From Siphonodentalium dalli (lineage: Eukaryota; Mollusca; Scaphopoda; Gadilida; Siphonodentaliidae): a stretch of DNA of 64,000 nt. The translations under genes and the position numbers were made by a program. A model generated the notes under the pieces. That model was not told the DNA's origin, searched no databases, and saw only the letters and a program-made list of their open reading frames with translations. Within the stretch, counting starts at the first letter, position 1; every line of letters starts with the position of its first letter. The stretch lies in assembly GCA_032622095.1 (NCBI GenBank), contig CP136067.1, forward strand, positions 47,225,549 to 47,289,548, read 5' to 3'. This document shows, piece after piece, positions 35,419-45,009 of this stretch.

Positions 35419-35886
35419 AGGTACTCAACCCGATAAAACTCCTCTCAATTACTATTTCAATGGCTTCGGGGGTCAAAAAATTTGATTCGAGTCGAGGAAG
35501 TCAACCATCAAAGCTCAGATTTGTTAGATATCGATTTTAGAAATCTATTATTTTTCATTATCGGGAATTCTTACTGGCCCAGTACGTAGTCAATTATTAC
35601 CACTTGATTATAGAGTTACCCATCCTTGTCTGTTTGAATAGAATTTTGGCGTAAAATCTCGAGCATGTTACCAAATTGACGGCAGTTATAAGTACTCATC
35701 TCGAGAACATAAGAATTTTCAAAAATCAATATCTAATAACTCTGAGCTTTGTTTGATGGGTTCCTCGACTCGAATCAAATATTTTTTACCCCCAAAGCCA
35801 AAGAAATAGTAATATAGGACCCTCTGATCGGATTGTTGTTGTTGGAATCTGTTGAGATGGGGACCCTCTTTACGGGTTGAGTACCT
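35419..35886. mobile_element. 468-bp MITE with TTAA flanks
   Basis: Ends AGGTACTCAACCCG and CGGGTTGAGTACCT, flanked by TTAA at 35415-35418 and 35887-35890. Subterminal GATTCGAGTCGAGGAAGTCA recurs inverted at ~35760. A GTT run precedes GGAATCTG near the right end. A truncated relative is at 47054-47405. Confidence 0.85.
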
Positions 35887-35923
35887 TTAACAAAGTTGCC
35901 ATCGCTTAATGATATAGCCTACC

Positions 35924-35985
35924 TCTCTCAAAACAATAATCAATGCACCATTCTGGTGTCATGGCTGAATCCAGTTGGGGCTTAC
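35924..35985 (-). pseudogene. Partial duplicate of WSC exon 2
   Basis: The minus strand reads DSAMTPEWCIDYCFER followed by a GTAGGC donor, matching DSVMTPELCIDFCFER and GTAGGC of exon 2. Upstream homology stops before the first WSC cysteine and the frame meets a stop, so it is a broken exon copy. Confidence 0.7.
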
Positions 35986-36262
35986 TATATTATGATAAAG
36001 CCAGACATGCACAAGGCCCATTTCATAACGAGTTTTTTTTACGAGATTTAACCAAGGGTGGTGTAGTCATTTCCAGGGCTGTTAAAATCCGTATATATTG
36101 TATGATACAAGACGAATGATAATTTAGATTTAGGTCCACTAACAAGCCTCGCCCAGTAATTTAAAATTCTGAGCTTAATTTAAAACCCAATCGGTAGAAG
36201 GCCCAACTCACCATATACACAAATAATCAATGCACCATTATGTACATAATCGTATAGCCTAC

Positions 36263-36388
36263 CTCTCTCAAAACAAAAATCAATGCACAATTCTGGGGTC
36301 ATGACTGAATCTCCTAGATATCCATAAGGTAGATCTCTTACTGTGGGGTGGTCTTGGTAACATCCAATGTAGTACCCACATGCCCTGC
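36263..36388 (-). CDS. WSC-domain gene, exon 2
   Basis: 126 bp between the acceptor TTTAATTTCAG (before 36388) and the donor G/GTAGGC (after 36263), phase 1 at both ends. Encodes residues 97-138, including YYIGCYQDHPTVRDLPYG and MTPELCIDFCFER: the first half of a WSC domain with C106, C131 and C135. It joins exon 3 in frame to give the complete eight-cysteine domain (C106, 131, 135, 151, 153, 168, 172, 180). A broken duplicate lies ~280 bp away at 35924. No transcript evidence is available; exons between 36388 and 50657 could have been missed. Confidence 0.85.
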
Positions 36389-36539
36389 CTGAAATTAAAT
36401 GTACATACATACATGTATATAGTATCGGATGGTTACCCACGGCTCAGTTGCGATGGCGGTGCTGGTTCGATTCCCGATACGCTTCTATGTGTGATCTGTG
36501 CAAACGGAGAGTAACATATGTCGTGTTTCCGGCAGTACA

Positions 36540-36708
36540 TGTACATTAAAGACATATCATGGACTTGTTCGGGTATGTGAAACTGATAAATTAGCATTCA
36601 AGCGCTATGTCAACTGGAGGAATGTAGCATTTTAGTAACATTGCAGAAAATTTCAAGCAAATCGACCGTATACCACTCCATAGCAACCATCGTCTGAACT
36701 ACGCTCAA
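36540..36708 (+). repeat. LINE 3'-end repeat, left part (interrupted by LTR element B)
   Basis: Matches ~53800-53969 downstream of the decayed LINE: GAAAATTTCAAGCAAATCGA and CATCGTCTGAACTACGC. It continues at 42582 after the LTR element. Confidence 0.75.
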
Positions 36709-37440
36709 TGTGCTAAGACAACTAGGGGCCCCATCGATTCACCATATGTATCGGCGCGCCCCTGCTATGCGAAGGCACGATGTTCGATACGCAGATAACA
36801 GTTCTGACCACCCGGAGTAGGAAGCTAATGCAGCATGAAGACTTAGAAGTATACACACAAGAAGGATGGCCATCCGAACGATTTACGGATTAGCTATCGC
36901 AGGTGTACTAGGAAAGATGCTCATTGGAAATTAATGCGGCGAGCTGACCATGAGAAGATATAGAAGAATGATGCTCGTCCGATTACCCCAACTACGCCCC
37001 AAACTGATGTACCGCGAAATACGCCTTGGGCTAGCAACGTCACCCCAGACTATAAAGATTACCTGATTTTATTAGAGAAATCATGATGCTTTGGAACTCC
37101 CTCGAGTCGACACTGGTACTCGTATTACCGATGTAGAGATGCCAAGAAGACGGCTAGGATCCCTAGCCGGGAGCATGGATAGGAATGCAAGGTAACACAT
37201 TATGATCTTGTATTTCTAACAACGCACCACTGATGCGCCGACGAAGAAGAAGAGCAGAAGACAAGAAGATACACTCAATCCATGAAGACGGAAGAAGGCC
37301 CTAAACCGAGCAGACGACAGGAAGAGAAACTCAACCAGGAGAAACCCAGATGCTGATGATTGAACATTATTGACTTTGTTGTAAATAAATAATCAAACCG
37401 TTCTGATGGCCTAAGAGTTATATGTACCCGTATTGGCACA
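36709..37440 (+). repeat. 5' LTR of element B
   Basis: 732 bp, starts TGTGCTAAGACAACTAGGGG, ends GTATTGGCACA. AATAAA at 37384-37389. The single difference from the 3' LTR is GATGCTCATT versus GATGCCCATT. Confidence 0.95.
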
Positions 37441-37548
37441 TATCTCTTAACTGGTGCCTTCGAGCCAGGATCTGAACGCTAATCACAGACACAACGTGAA
37501 GCCAGAAGAGGAACAGTGTGAACAGAAACAGTGTGGGAAAATTCGCAA

Positions 37549-37557
37549 AACGTGAGT
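37549..37557 (+). promoter_or_regulatory. Candidate splice donor in the leader of element B
   Basis: AAC/GTGAGT, 20-25 bp before the gag ATG at 37577. It could supply spliced env-like and ORF3 messages, whose starts are preceded by acceptor-like CATTACAG (ends 40274) and TATTGCAG (ends 41371). Confidence 0.45.
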
Positions 37558-37576
37558 CTAATTGTTTATTATCATA

Positions 37577-38656
37577 ATGGCTACACAATCGCTTGGTGTT
37601 CTCGCCCCATTGACAGAGTCTATCAATTCTCAAATTGCTGCAATGGCCATGACTACGGTAACACAGGTAGTGACGTCATTTGACGGGGACCCCACGAAAT
37701 ACCACGGGTGGGTCAAGGCGATAGAAAAATGCGCAATCCTAACCGGCGCTAACGACGCAAAGAAGCCCTACATGGCATTCCAGTCCGCGACAGGCCCCGT
37801 TTCAGATTTTTTACAAAGATATTTGGCCACAAACCCGGACGCCACGTGGCAAGATACGAAAACCGAATTATCTAGTCGATTTGCCGAGATAAATGACAAT
37901 CAATTCGCCTTTTCAATGCTAAGAAAAATCAAGCAAAAACATAACGAAAACTTACATGTGCTTGCCGAACGAATCTTGGAAATCGCGACGGTGGCATATC
38001 GAGATCAGCCCGGCGGGATCAACTCGGTCGAAGGCCAACTCGTAGGATTTTATATTGACGCTTTAAGAAGCGACAGTTTGAAAATGAAGTTGATAAGGGA
38101 TGCGCCAAAAACACTAAAAACGGCAGCCGAAATCGCCATGCGGGAAATGGGGATCCGACGGGTATTCAACCTACGAACAGGCCGCGAAAATTACAACGAA
38201 AACGAACCGGAAGCAATGGAAATCGATAGTTTTAGAAACAAGCGCGCGAGGGCAACCTGCGATATATGCGCACGCGACAATCACACGACCCGAGAGCACA
38301 GATCACGCCCGAGACAGGTGCATGTCGATGCGGTAGTTAAACCACGAACGGTCGAATGTTGGACGTGTCAAGGTGATCATTTCGCTCGCGACTGCCCCTT
38401 TAAGACCGAAAACCGAAGGCACGTATCTTGCTGGGTTTGCGAAGGTAACCACTTGGCTAGAAATTGCCCCTCTAAATCCGGAGATTCGAAGCAAAAGCGA
38501 TGGAACGCGCCGGTAACGCCACCTATGGGAATCCGCCAAAATCAGCCGAACCGGTCACGTGACATATCCCATGATACACCGCGACACAGCCGGAGATATC
38601 CGACATTAAACGAACCACCACGAATGATGACCCCGCCCACATATGCAAAAAACTAA
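37577..38656 (+). CDS. Gag of element B
   Basis: Intact 359-residue frame, start chosen at ATG 37577. The N-terminal half is a capsid-like helical domain (TSFDGDPTKYHGWVKAIEKC ~34-52). Three nucleocapsid knuckles follow: an unusual CX2CX4HX4H at 228-241, then CX2CX3HX4C at 261-273 and 285-297. The C-terminus is basic and Pro-rich. Gag forms the particle and packages the RNA. The stop follows AAA AAC within the A AAA AAC heptamer. The spacing CX2CX3HX4C is shorter than the retroviral CX2CX4HX4C but is seen in some Gypsy groups. Confidence 0.9.
   Translation: MATQSLGVLAPLTESINSQIAAMAMTTVTQVVTSFDGDPTKYHGWVKAIEKCAILTGANDAKKPYMAFQSATGPVSDFLQRYLATNPDATWQDTKTELSSRFAEINDNQFAFSMLRKIKQKHNENLHVLAERILEIATVAYRDQPGGINSVEGQLVGFYIDALRSDSLKMKLIRDAPKTLKTAAEIAMREMGIRRVFNLRTGRENYNENEPEAMEIDSFRNKRARATCDICARDNHTTREHRSRPRQVHVDAVVKPRTVECWTCQGDHFARDCPFKTENRRHVSCWVCEGNHLARNCPSKSGDSKQKRWNAPVTPPMGIRQNQPNRSRDISHDTPRHSRRYPTLNEPPRMMTPPTYAKN
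38647..38653 (+). promoter_or_regulatory. -1 ribosomal frameshift heptamer A AAA AAC
   Basis: The heptamer is aligned to the gag frame as GCA AAA AAC TAA. A -1 slip enters the frame that runs without a stop into the protease (CTA AGG AAT... to GTG at 38707 and on to 40230). A downstream pairing structure was not resolved by eye. Confidence 0.75.
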
Positions 38657-40230
38657 GGAATCCTCTCATTGGTGCCACAAATGGGAGGAAATATAACATA
38701 AATATTGTGGGGAACCCCAGCTCATGTTTAGTTAGAATAGGTAAAAATAAATACCGCTCATTAGTAGATAGTGGCGCGGAGGTGTCATTGATACACAAAC
38801 GCGTCTATGACGCATTACAGTTTCGACCAAAACTAACTAGGGAACACATTAACCTTAGCTCAGTGAATGGGAAATCATTGGGCGTGCTTGGTAGCGTGGA
38901 ACTAACCTTCAGAATGGCCAGCTTGAAATTAACCCATAAATTTTATGTGGTGAATGATATGACCCGGAACATGATATTAGGGAGGGATTGGTTGACCTCT
39001 CGGGGGGTCAGACTATATTATGACCTGGGATGTCTCAAGGTCAATGACGTGTACGTCCCCTTGGAATCGGACGCGCACATAGCTTCACTGCTGAGGTTGA
39101 CCTGCAAGGTTAATTTAAAGCCCCAAACGTCAACTTTATGCCTGGGAAAATCGAAAAACTTAGCTTCTCTTCACAAGTCGACATTAGTAGAGGTGGCCCA
39201 AATCGAGAAAGGTTACCTAGCATCAAAACCCGGTTTGGAGGTAAGGAATTCGATTTCGGAACTAGGTAAAAGACAACAAGTCCCATTGCTACTCGTGAAC
39301 AACACTAATAAAACCGTGTATCTACGGCGCGGCAGTGTAGTTGGAAAATCAGTCACGTATGAACGAAGACGTAATCGTGCTGGGAAGGGTTATTGTCACA
39401 TAGCATTACGGCAACAGCCTAAATCACTTACGCTGGTGCACAAGCACCTGAAACAGGTTAAACGCCAACGAGCAGCGAAAATGTACGAAAAGGCCAAGGC
39501 CATTAAATTCGAAATTGGTGAGGCCGTGTTTGTTAAGAATCACTTGCGGAAAAGCAAACTGGAAAGTAAATGGAAACCCTACTTCCGCATAACTAGACAG
39601 ATAACGCCCGTCACTTTCGAGTTAAGAAACCAATTAACTGGGAAAGTCACGCAATCCCATGCTGAGCATATGCGCAAAGCCAACCTGGAATGGGAAATCC
39701 CCAAAACTGACAACAACAAGCGTGCTCAAACGTATGTTGTTCCCACCGAAGACGAAGATAGCGACGTTCCTGCCCCTAACCATGTGGGTTGGTCTTCTGG
39801 CGATGAAACCGAACCATTACCAGATGATGTAATCGCTCGATATCGGAGACAATGTTCGGACTCCGATGACGAAGATGTCCCTTTAAGCGAGCTTAAGGTG
39901 CGCTTACAGCGTAGAAAAATGCGACTCGCACGCTCAGGGCCGCTACAAAACCCTGACTCGTCCACAGACGAGAGATCAGAGCCGAGTGCCAAGGCACGAC
40001 GCGCCCCAGCGCCTCGTCGACACGGGCGCAATGTAACAAGGATGGTTACGAGTGATGACAGCTCAGAGGATGAGTTAATGGAAGTGGCCGCCATTGAACA
40101 AACTCCTCGTGAATGTAGGCCCGTACCGGCCCCACGCAAGTGTAAGCAGCTCATGAATGGAGCGCTTAGCGACATAAGAACCAAGCAATCATTTAAAAAC
40201 CTGTTGTACTCAATGGCAGCAGTGGTGTAA
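38653..40230 (+). CDS. Protease fused to integrase tail (internally deleted Pol) of element B
   Basis: Open without a stop from the frameshift point. Counted from 38707: aspartic protease with LVDSGAEVSLIH (19-30) and the flap-side NMILGRDWLTSRG (88-100). From ~240 to ~325 it is an integrase C-terminal domain (VHKHLKQVKRQRAAKMYEKA, FEIGEAVFVKNHL, SHAEHMRKANLEWE). Residues ~335-507 are acidic, then Arg/Pro-rich. The join lies near 39370-39420; no RT, RNase H or DDE core is present. The frame is kept across the deletion. The product could still be a Gag-linked protease, but no DNA synthesis or integration activity is possible without a helper. Confidence 0.85.
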   Translation, partial: LRNPLIGATNGRKYNINIVGNPSSCLVRIGKNKYRSLVDSGAEVSLIHKRVYDALQFRPKLTREHINLSSVNGKSLGVLGSVELTFRMASLKLTHKFYVVNDMTRNMILGRDWLTSRGVRLYYDLGCLKVNDVYVPLESDAHIASLLRLTCKVNLKPQTSTLCLGKSKNLASLHKSTLVEVAQIEKGYLASKPGLEVRNSISELGKRQQVPLLLVNNTNKTVYLRRGSVVGKSVTYERRRNRAGKGYCHIALRQQPKSLTLVHKHLKQVKRQRAAKMYEKAKAIKFEIGEAVFVKNHLRKSKLESKWKPYFRITRQITPVTFELRNQLTGKVTQSHAEHMRKANLEWEIPKTDNNKRAQTYVVPTEDEDSDVPAPNHVGWSSGDETEPLPDDVIARYRRQCSDSDDEDVPLSELKVRLQRRKMRLARSGPLQNPDSSTDERSEPSAKARRAPAPRRHGRNVTRMVTSDDSSEDELMEVAAIEQTPRECRPVPAPRKCKQLMNGALSDIRTKQSFKNLLYSMAAVV

Positions 40231-40275
40231 ATAATAATGCAATACTCAGACTATTGACCTCGCTTTCATTACAGA

Positions 40276-40344
40276 ATGCACGGGATCCCGCTTTTAACTG
40301 TCTTATTGATGAGTCTAACCTGGCTTCATAAATGTGGAAAATAG
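40276..40344 (+). pseudogene. Env-like gene, 5' remnant (signal-peptide-like)
   Basis: The ATG follows the acceptor-like TTTCATTACAG by one base. It gives a 22-residue hydrophobic segment (PLLTVLLMSLTWL) and then TAG. The position after pol and the hydrophobic start suggest the beginning of an envelope-like gene. Most of the body is missing. Confidence 0.45.
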
Positions 40345-40628
40345 TTAGCCCAATGCCCCAGACCGAATCGCGAATAGATAGTCACGTTCGGATCAATTAC
40401 AGGTCGCGCGTCCCCATGAAACCCAGCACGTGCATGTGCGTAGCAATTTAATAAATAAAGCCTTGAACTTTACAATCACGCGCCGAGAGATAACGAGTAG
40501 CACGCCGACGCGAATATCGCCATCTTTAGGGTTACTAAGTTGAGCGCACCCCGAGCAAATTACACGAGATCGAGAAGATTCACATGGCTGACTTAGGAAT
40601 GAAAAGTTATTACCCCAATGAATGGTAG

Positions 40629-40910
40629 AGATGGCCAGGGCGGTATTTTGCCCTAGTAACAACTATAGTAGTAATTTTCATTATCTTGACCCACCGATTT
40701 GAGTGGAAATTTGTTAAACGACATTTACCAAGGTTAGCCATTATGTATAATAAGCAGTTAGACCAGCGACCTGAGGATATCCCGAATGCCGTGTTCAAAG
40801 AGCCCATAGACGAAGCAATGGAGACGGATGAACCAAAGCCGTCTGCGCCATTCAGGGACAACACTCAGGAACGCCTACATGTATATCCAATTATAGCCGT
40901 CAGAGGCTAA
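40629..40910 (+). pseudogene. Env-like gene, 3' remnant (membrane span and tail)
   Basis: Opens after a stop at 40626. A hydrophobic stretch of ~17 residues (YFALVTTIVVIFIIL) is followed by basic THRFEWKFVKRH, then an acidic cytoplasmic-tail-like segment containing METDEPKPSAPF. A membrane anchor plus basic stop-transfer plus tail is typical of a fusion-protein C-terminus. No ectodomain is present, so no entry function remains. This is inferred from topology; no sequence family was recognised. Confidence 0.5.
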
Positions 40911-41378
40911 CCACATCTGTGGCGGATTTGGATTAGTATTAATTATGTATCATATATTAATGTATTCCGCATTTCCTCCGTAATTATTGTTGCACGGATA
41001 TTAAAATCCTTTGCATGTATATAGACATTTATGCATTTCATATATTTCAAATATTAATTGTTGCATAACGATGTCCATGGTATTATTGTTGTATAATTAT
41101 CAGAATTATTATAGCAAGCGTTGAATAGGGACTAGAAATCCCGACATACAGTCATACGTTTCGATGATTGAAATCAATCACCCCGACTTACATTGTGTTT
41201 AACTGTTCGTCAACCAATCAATCTATGGAATTAGTTGTAAATTCCATTTTCGAATTGGGCCGATCTGACGGCCCTCAAGCGATACAGATAAATTGGAGAA
41301 GTAACCATTGTGTTTACTGACTGTGTCATTTATTCTCAAACCTCACACACATATCCGTTTGAGTATTGCAGGCTGACC

Positions 41379-41828
41379 ATGGCGGGGGAACAAGGGTCGA
41401 CCAGTTGTCAGAACCTACCCACATACTCGGACAGTGAGGACGAAAATACCTCGACATCCGATGATGACAATATGACACCCAATTCAGATGCACGACCACC
41501 CACCAGCAGGCGGCCGCATGAAAGCTACCTCGACATGATGCCGCGCATGCAGTCACCCACATCATACAACCAGCCATGGATGCAGCCTTACCTCGAGCAT
41601 AGAAGATATTACACAATGCAGCCCCCTCCCCGTGTGGCTCAGTCGTCCAGCGTCACAGCCAGTAGGTCGGAGTTGTCTGAGAGACGCCCAGACGACCCGA
41701 CCTGCATGGAGACGGACGACATCGCACCAGATATCCATCGCCGATGCCGCTGTTGCGAACTACTTCGACGAATCATCGACCTGCTACGCAGCGACGGATT
41801 GGACTTGCGATTTCAAGATCAACTTTAA
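41379..41828 (+). CDS. ORF3 of element B, unknown acidic/Pro-rich protein
   Basis: 149 residues from the ATG at 41379, which has good context (ACCATGG) and follows an acceptor-like TATTGCAG. The N-terminus is acidic and Ser-rich (YSDSEDENTSTSDDDN), the middle Pro/Met/Tyr-rich, then SSSVTASRSELSERRPDDPT, and a C-terminal CRCCELLRRIIDLL helix. It shares the SERRPD block with the fragment at 6678-7252, so the ORF is conserved between related elements. Placed after the env-like region, it resembles an accessory gene. The function is unknown. Confidence 0.6.
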   Translation: MAGEQGSTSCQNLPTYSDSEDENTSTSDDDNMTPNSDARPPTSRRPHESYLDMMPRMQSPTSYNQPWMQPYLEHRRYYTMQPPPRVAQSSSVTASRSELSERRPDDPTCMETDDIAPDIHRRCRCCELLRRIIDLLRSDGLDLRFQDQL

Positions 41829-41849
41829 ATCGGAAAAGTGAAGGAGTAA

Positions 41850-42581
41850 TGTGCTAAGACAACTAGGGGCCCCATCGATTCACCATATGTATCGGCGCGC
41901 CCCTGCTATGCGAAGGCACGATGTTCGATACGCAGATAACAGTTCTGACCACCCGGAGTAGGAAGCTAATGCAGCATGAAGACTTAGAAGTATACACACA
42001 AGAAGGATGGCCATCCGAACGATTTACGGATTAGCTATCGCAGGTGTACTAGGAAAGATGCCCATTGGAAATTAATGCGGCGAGCTGACCATGAGAAGAT
42101 ATAGAAGAATGATGCTCGTCCGATTACCCCAACTACGCCCCAAACTGATGTACCGCGAAATACGCCTTGGGCTAGCAACGTCACCCCAGACTATAAAGAT
42201 TACCTGATTTTATTAGAGAAATCATGATGCTTTGGAACTCCCTCGAGTCGACACTGGTACTCGTATTACCGATGTAGAGATGCCAAGAAGACGGCTAGGA
42301 TCCCTAGCCGGGAGCATGGATAGGAATGCAAGGTAACACATTATGATCTTGTATTTCTAACAACGCACCACTGATGCGCCGACGAAGAAGAAGAGCAGAA
42401 GACAAGAAGATACACTCAATCCATGAAGACGGAAGAAGGCCCTAAACCGAGCAGACGACAGGAAGAGAAACTCAACCAGGAGAAACCCAGATGCTGATGA
42501 TTGAACATTATTGACTTTGTTGTAAATAAATAATCAAACCGTTCTGATGGCCTAAGAGTTATATGTACCCGTATTGGCACA
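41850..42581 (+). repeat. 3' LTR of element B
   Basis: 732 bp, matching the 5' LTR apart from one base. Followed by TCAATTGTAAAT, where the host repeat resumes. Confidence 0.95.
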
Positions 42582-42790
42582 TCAATTGTAAATATTTACT
42601 TCTCGAATCGGGACGCAACTATTGGCGACAAACTAACGAAAACGATTTCACCTTCGAGAATCACTGCAATTAATTAATATATAAGAAAGACGATGTGTGT
42701 TGCCAATTTGGATATAATATTTGTAAAAATAACCACTTTGAGCAAGATTATTCTCCATTTCTATTTGATCACCCTACCGGAGTGTTTCAC
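42582..42790 (+). repeat. LINE 3'-end repeat, right part
   Basis: Continues the repeat broken at 36708. Matches 53966-54165: TTGTAAATATTTAC, CGGGACGCAACTAT and GATTATTCTCCATTTCTATT. Confidence 0.75.
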
Positions 42791-42921
42791 ATCACTTTAA
42801 CGGTAATATGTGTGTTATACGTACATCGGATTGGTTCCACAGTGAAGTTAAACATCTGCGCGCTCTATCGTAATCTTTATGATAATACATCTACAGAAAC
42901 ATAAATATAGGGAAACACTCA

Positions 42922-43971
42922 CATTAGTCCAGGAGATCGGGAGGTAGTGTTGTTCATATTGACGGACAAGCTGCGACCATGTTATTTTTGATGTTTTAGG
43001 TATGGTAATGAAGAAAAATTATGATAGCAAGAACAAATTTGTAGCCTTCTTTGGTTTTTGCGATTTTTTGGGCATTTGTCTACGTTTTTAGCCCAAATTT
43101 AAAAAAAAAAATTTAAATTTGTAACCATTTCATTTTAGTATGATTTTGGTGATTAAGTTGAATAGTAATTGTGTTAATAATGTTAAATAACTAATCGTGC
43201 TAAAAACAATTGAAGAATTTCAAAAAAAATTTAATGTTTTACCATTTAAAAAAAAAAATTATGCAAAATCGTCCAAATTGCAACCATTTCATCTTAATAT
43301 GATTTTAATGGTTAAATTCGCCACTAATTATTTTAATAGTGTTAAATAATTTACAACTTGTCTTCTAAAATGTTTTAAAATGAATTTAAGAAGGTTTCTA
43401 CTTGTTTTCTAAGTTGAGGGGGGTCTAATTCAAATCCAATTAAACATTTAGTCCAGGAGATCGGGAGGTAGTGTTGCTCATATTGACGGACAAGCTGTGA
43501 CCATGTTATTTTTAATGTTTTAGGTATGGTAATGAAGAAAAATCATGATAGCAACAACAAATTTGTAGCCTTCTTTGTTTTTTTTTCGATTTTTTGGGCA
43601 TTTTTCGACATTTTAAGCCCAAAATTTTCATTTTTTTTCCAATGTGTAAAGATTTCATTTTAGTATGATTTTGGTGATTAAGTTGAATAGTAATTGTGTT
43701 AATAATGTTAAATAACTAATTGTGCTAAAAAAAATTGAAGAATTTCAATGTTTAAAAAAAAAAATTACTATTTTTTTTTACTTTTTTACGCAAAATCGTC
43801 CAAATTGCAACCATTTCATCTTAGTATGATTTTAAGGTTAAATTCACCATAATTATTTTAATATTGTTAAATAATTTACAACTTGGCTTCTACAATGTTT
43901 TTAAATGAATTTAAGAAGGTTTCTACTTGTTTTCTAAGTTGAGGGGGGGGTCTAATTCAAATCCAATTAAA
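42922..43971 (+). repeat. Two ~523-bp tandem copies of an AT-rich repeat
   Basis: Both copies begin ATT(T)AGTCCAGGAGATCGG and end TCTAATTCAAATCCAATTAA. The second starts at ~43445. They differ mainly in A/T homopolymer length. No coding potential. Confidence 0.85.
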
Positions 43972-45009
43972 TATGCCTTTCTATCCTGTGCGTTATGCAC
44001 GCAAGTCGGATTTTACAAATTAAATTATGATGAAAAACCCTGAATTTTGGGTGTGGTCACATTTGTGGTCATAATATTCCGATTAGAGAGTGGATGGACA
44101 TGGGGCATGCGACACTGTGCAGTATATATGTATATAACAAGCATGACATGAGACATTAGTATCTTTCTACTAAACTGTGCTTCCAGACTTATCAGGAATC
44201 GAGTATCAGTGTTATTTCTTACCCCCAAAAATGGTCAATTTTAAAACGGGGTATGTGGATCAAAGGACCACTGGGAGATAATAGGATGTCCAATGACTCC
44301 TATATTTCTATCGTATCACAGTAAAGCTTTTTTTGTAAAATTGGCACGGTTTACACGATCAAAGTTCGATTTTCTTTACAATTATAAGTTACAAACAACT
44401 AATTATATAGAGTTACGCTTCTTGAAACTCGAGTCAGCATAACAAAAATATCTGGCTGCTGATTGGTTGATTATCATTGAGGGAAATATCCCTAATCGGG
44501 AACAGAAAATCATAGCCTACGTAAATATGGCGATCGTGTATGTTTAGATGTCCAGGAAGAGTCTGGTGGTGTCCAGAAGTTACGGAAGGGGTCTGGATAT
44601 GTTTGTGCTGCTGATTTTTGTGCAGTAAATGGGGTAGTTGTGGAAATGTAAGATTATCGTTTGAAAAAATACCGAAAAGGGCGCGTTTGTAGTAACACAC
44701 TTGTGCAGCGGATGACGTTCTAAGGGAAAATTGACCATTTGAAGTTCAAATAGGCTTAACCCATAGCCGGCGGGACTTTTAGTTAACACTGTCGCCTATG
44801 GAAAATAATTAGGTGTTTGTAACCTATAGATACGAAGCTTCGGTACATTAATTATTATTCATATATTACTATATTTAAATCATATTTATGCATACAGTCG
44901 GCGTCGAAAACAAAAACATGAATGTTGCGATTATTCGTGACATTCAAGTTAAATGTTCAATAATAGAAAATTATATTGTGACTGGTTCATTCAACGTGAA
45001 GTTAATTAA
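43972..45009. other. Unassigned intronic DNA
   Basis: In intron 1 of the WSC gene. No exon-like frame, RNA gene or repeat recognised. Confidence 0.35.

Larger units (their letters stand above)
36709..42581 (+). mobile_element. Young Gypsy/errantivirus-like LTR element B, non-autonomous
   Basis: Two 732-bp LTRs (TG...CA) differ at one base among those I compared. Target duplication TCAA at 36705-36708 and 42582-42585; the related uninterrupted site at 53960-53985 supports it. Order inside: primer-site-like TGGTGCCTTCGAGCC (37452), splice donor, gag, -1 frameshift site, protease joined to integrase tail, two ends of an env-like gene, ORF3, purine tract (GGAAAAGTGAAGGAG, 41832-41846). RT, RNase H and integrase core are absent. 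It lies in intron 1 of the WSC gene, opposite strand. Confidence 0.92.

Noticed and set aside
36425-36485. tRNA-like sequence with GGTTCGATTCC and a possible 7-bp acceptor pairing
   Set aside because: The A-box to B-box spacing is about 20 bases too short, and the T-stem and anticodon arm do not pair. At most a tRNA-derived relic.
38707-40230. Protease-integrase-tail ORF as a domesticated host gene
   Set aside because: It sits between near-identical LTRs with gag, frameshift site and purine tract, so it is still part of a recent retroelement.
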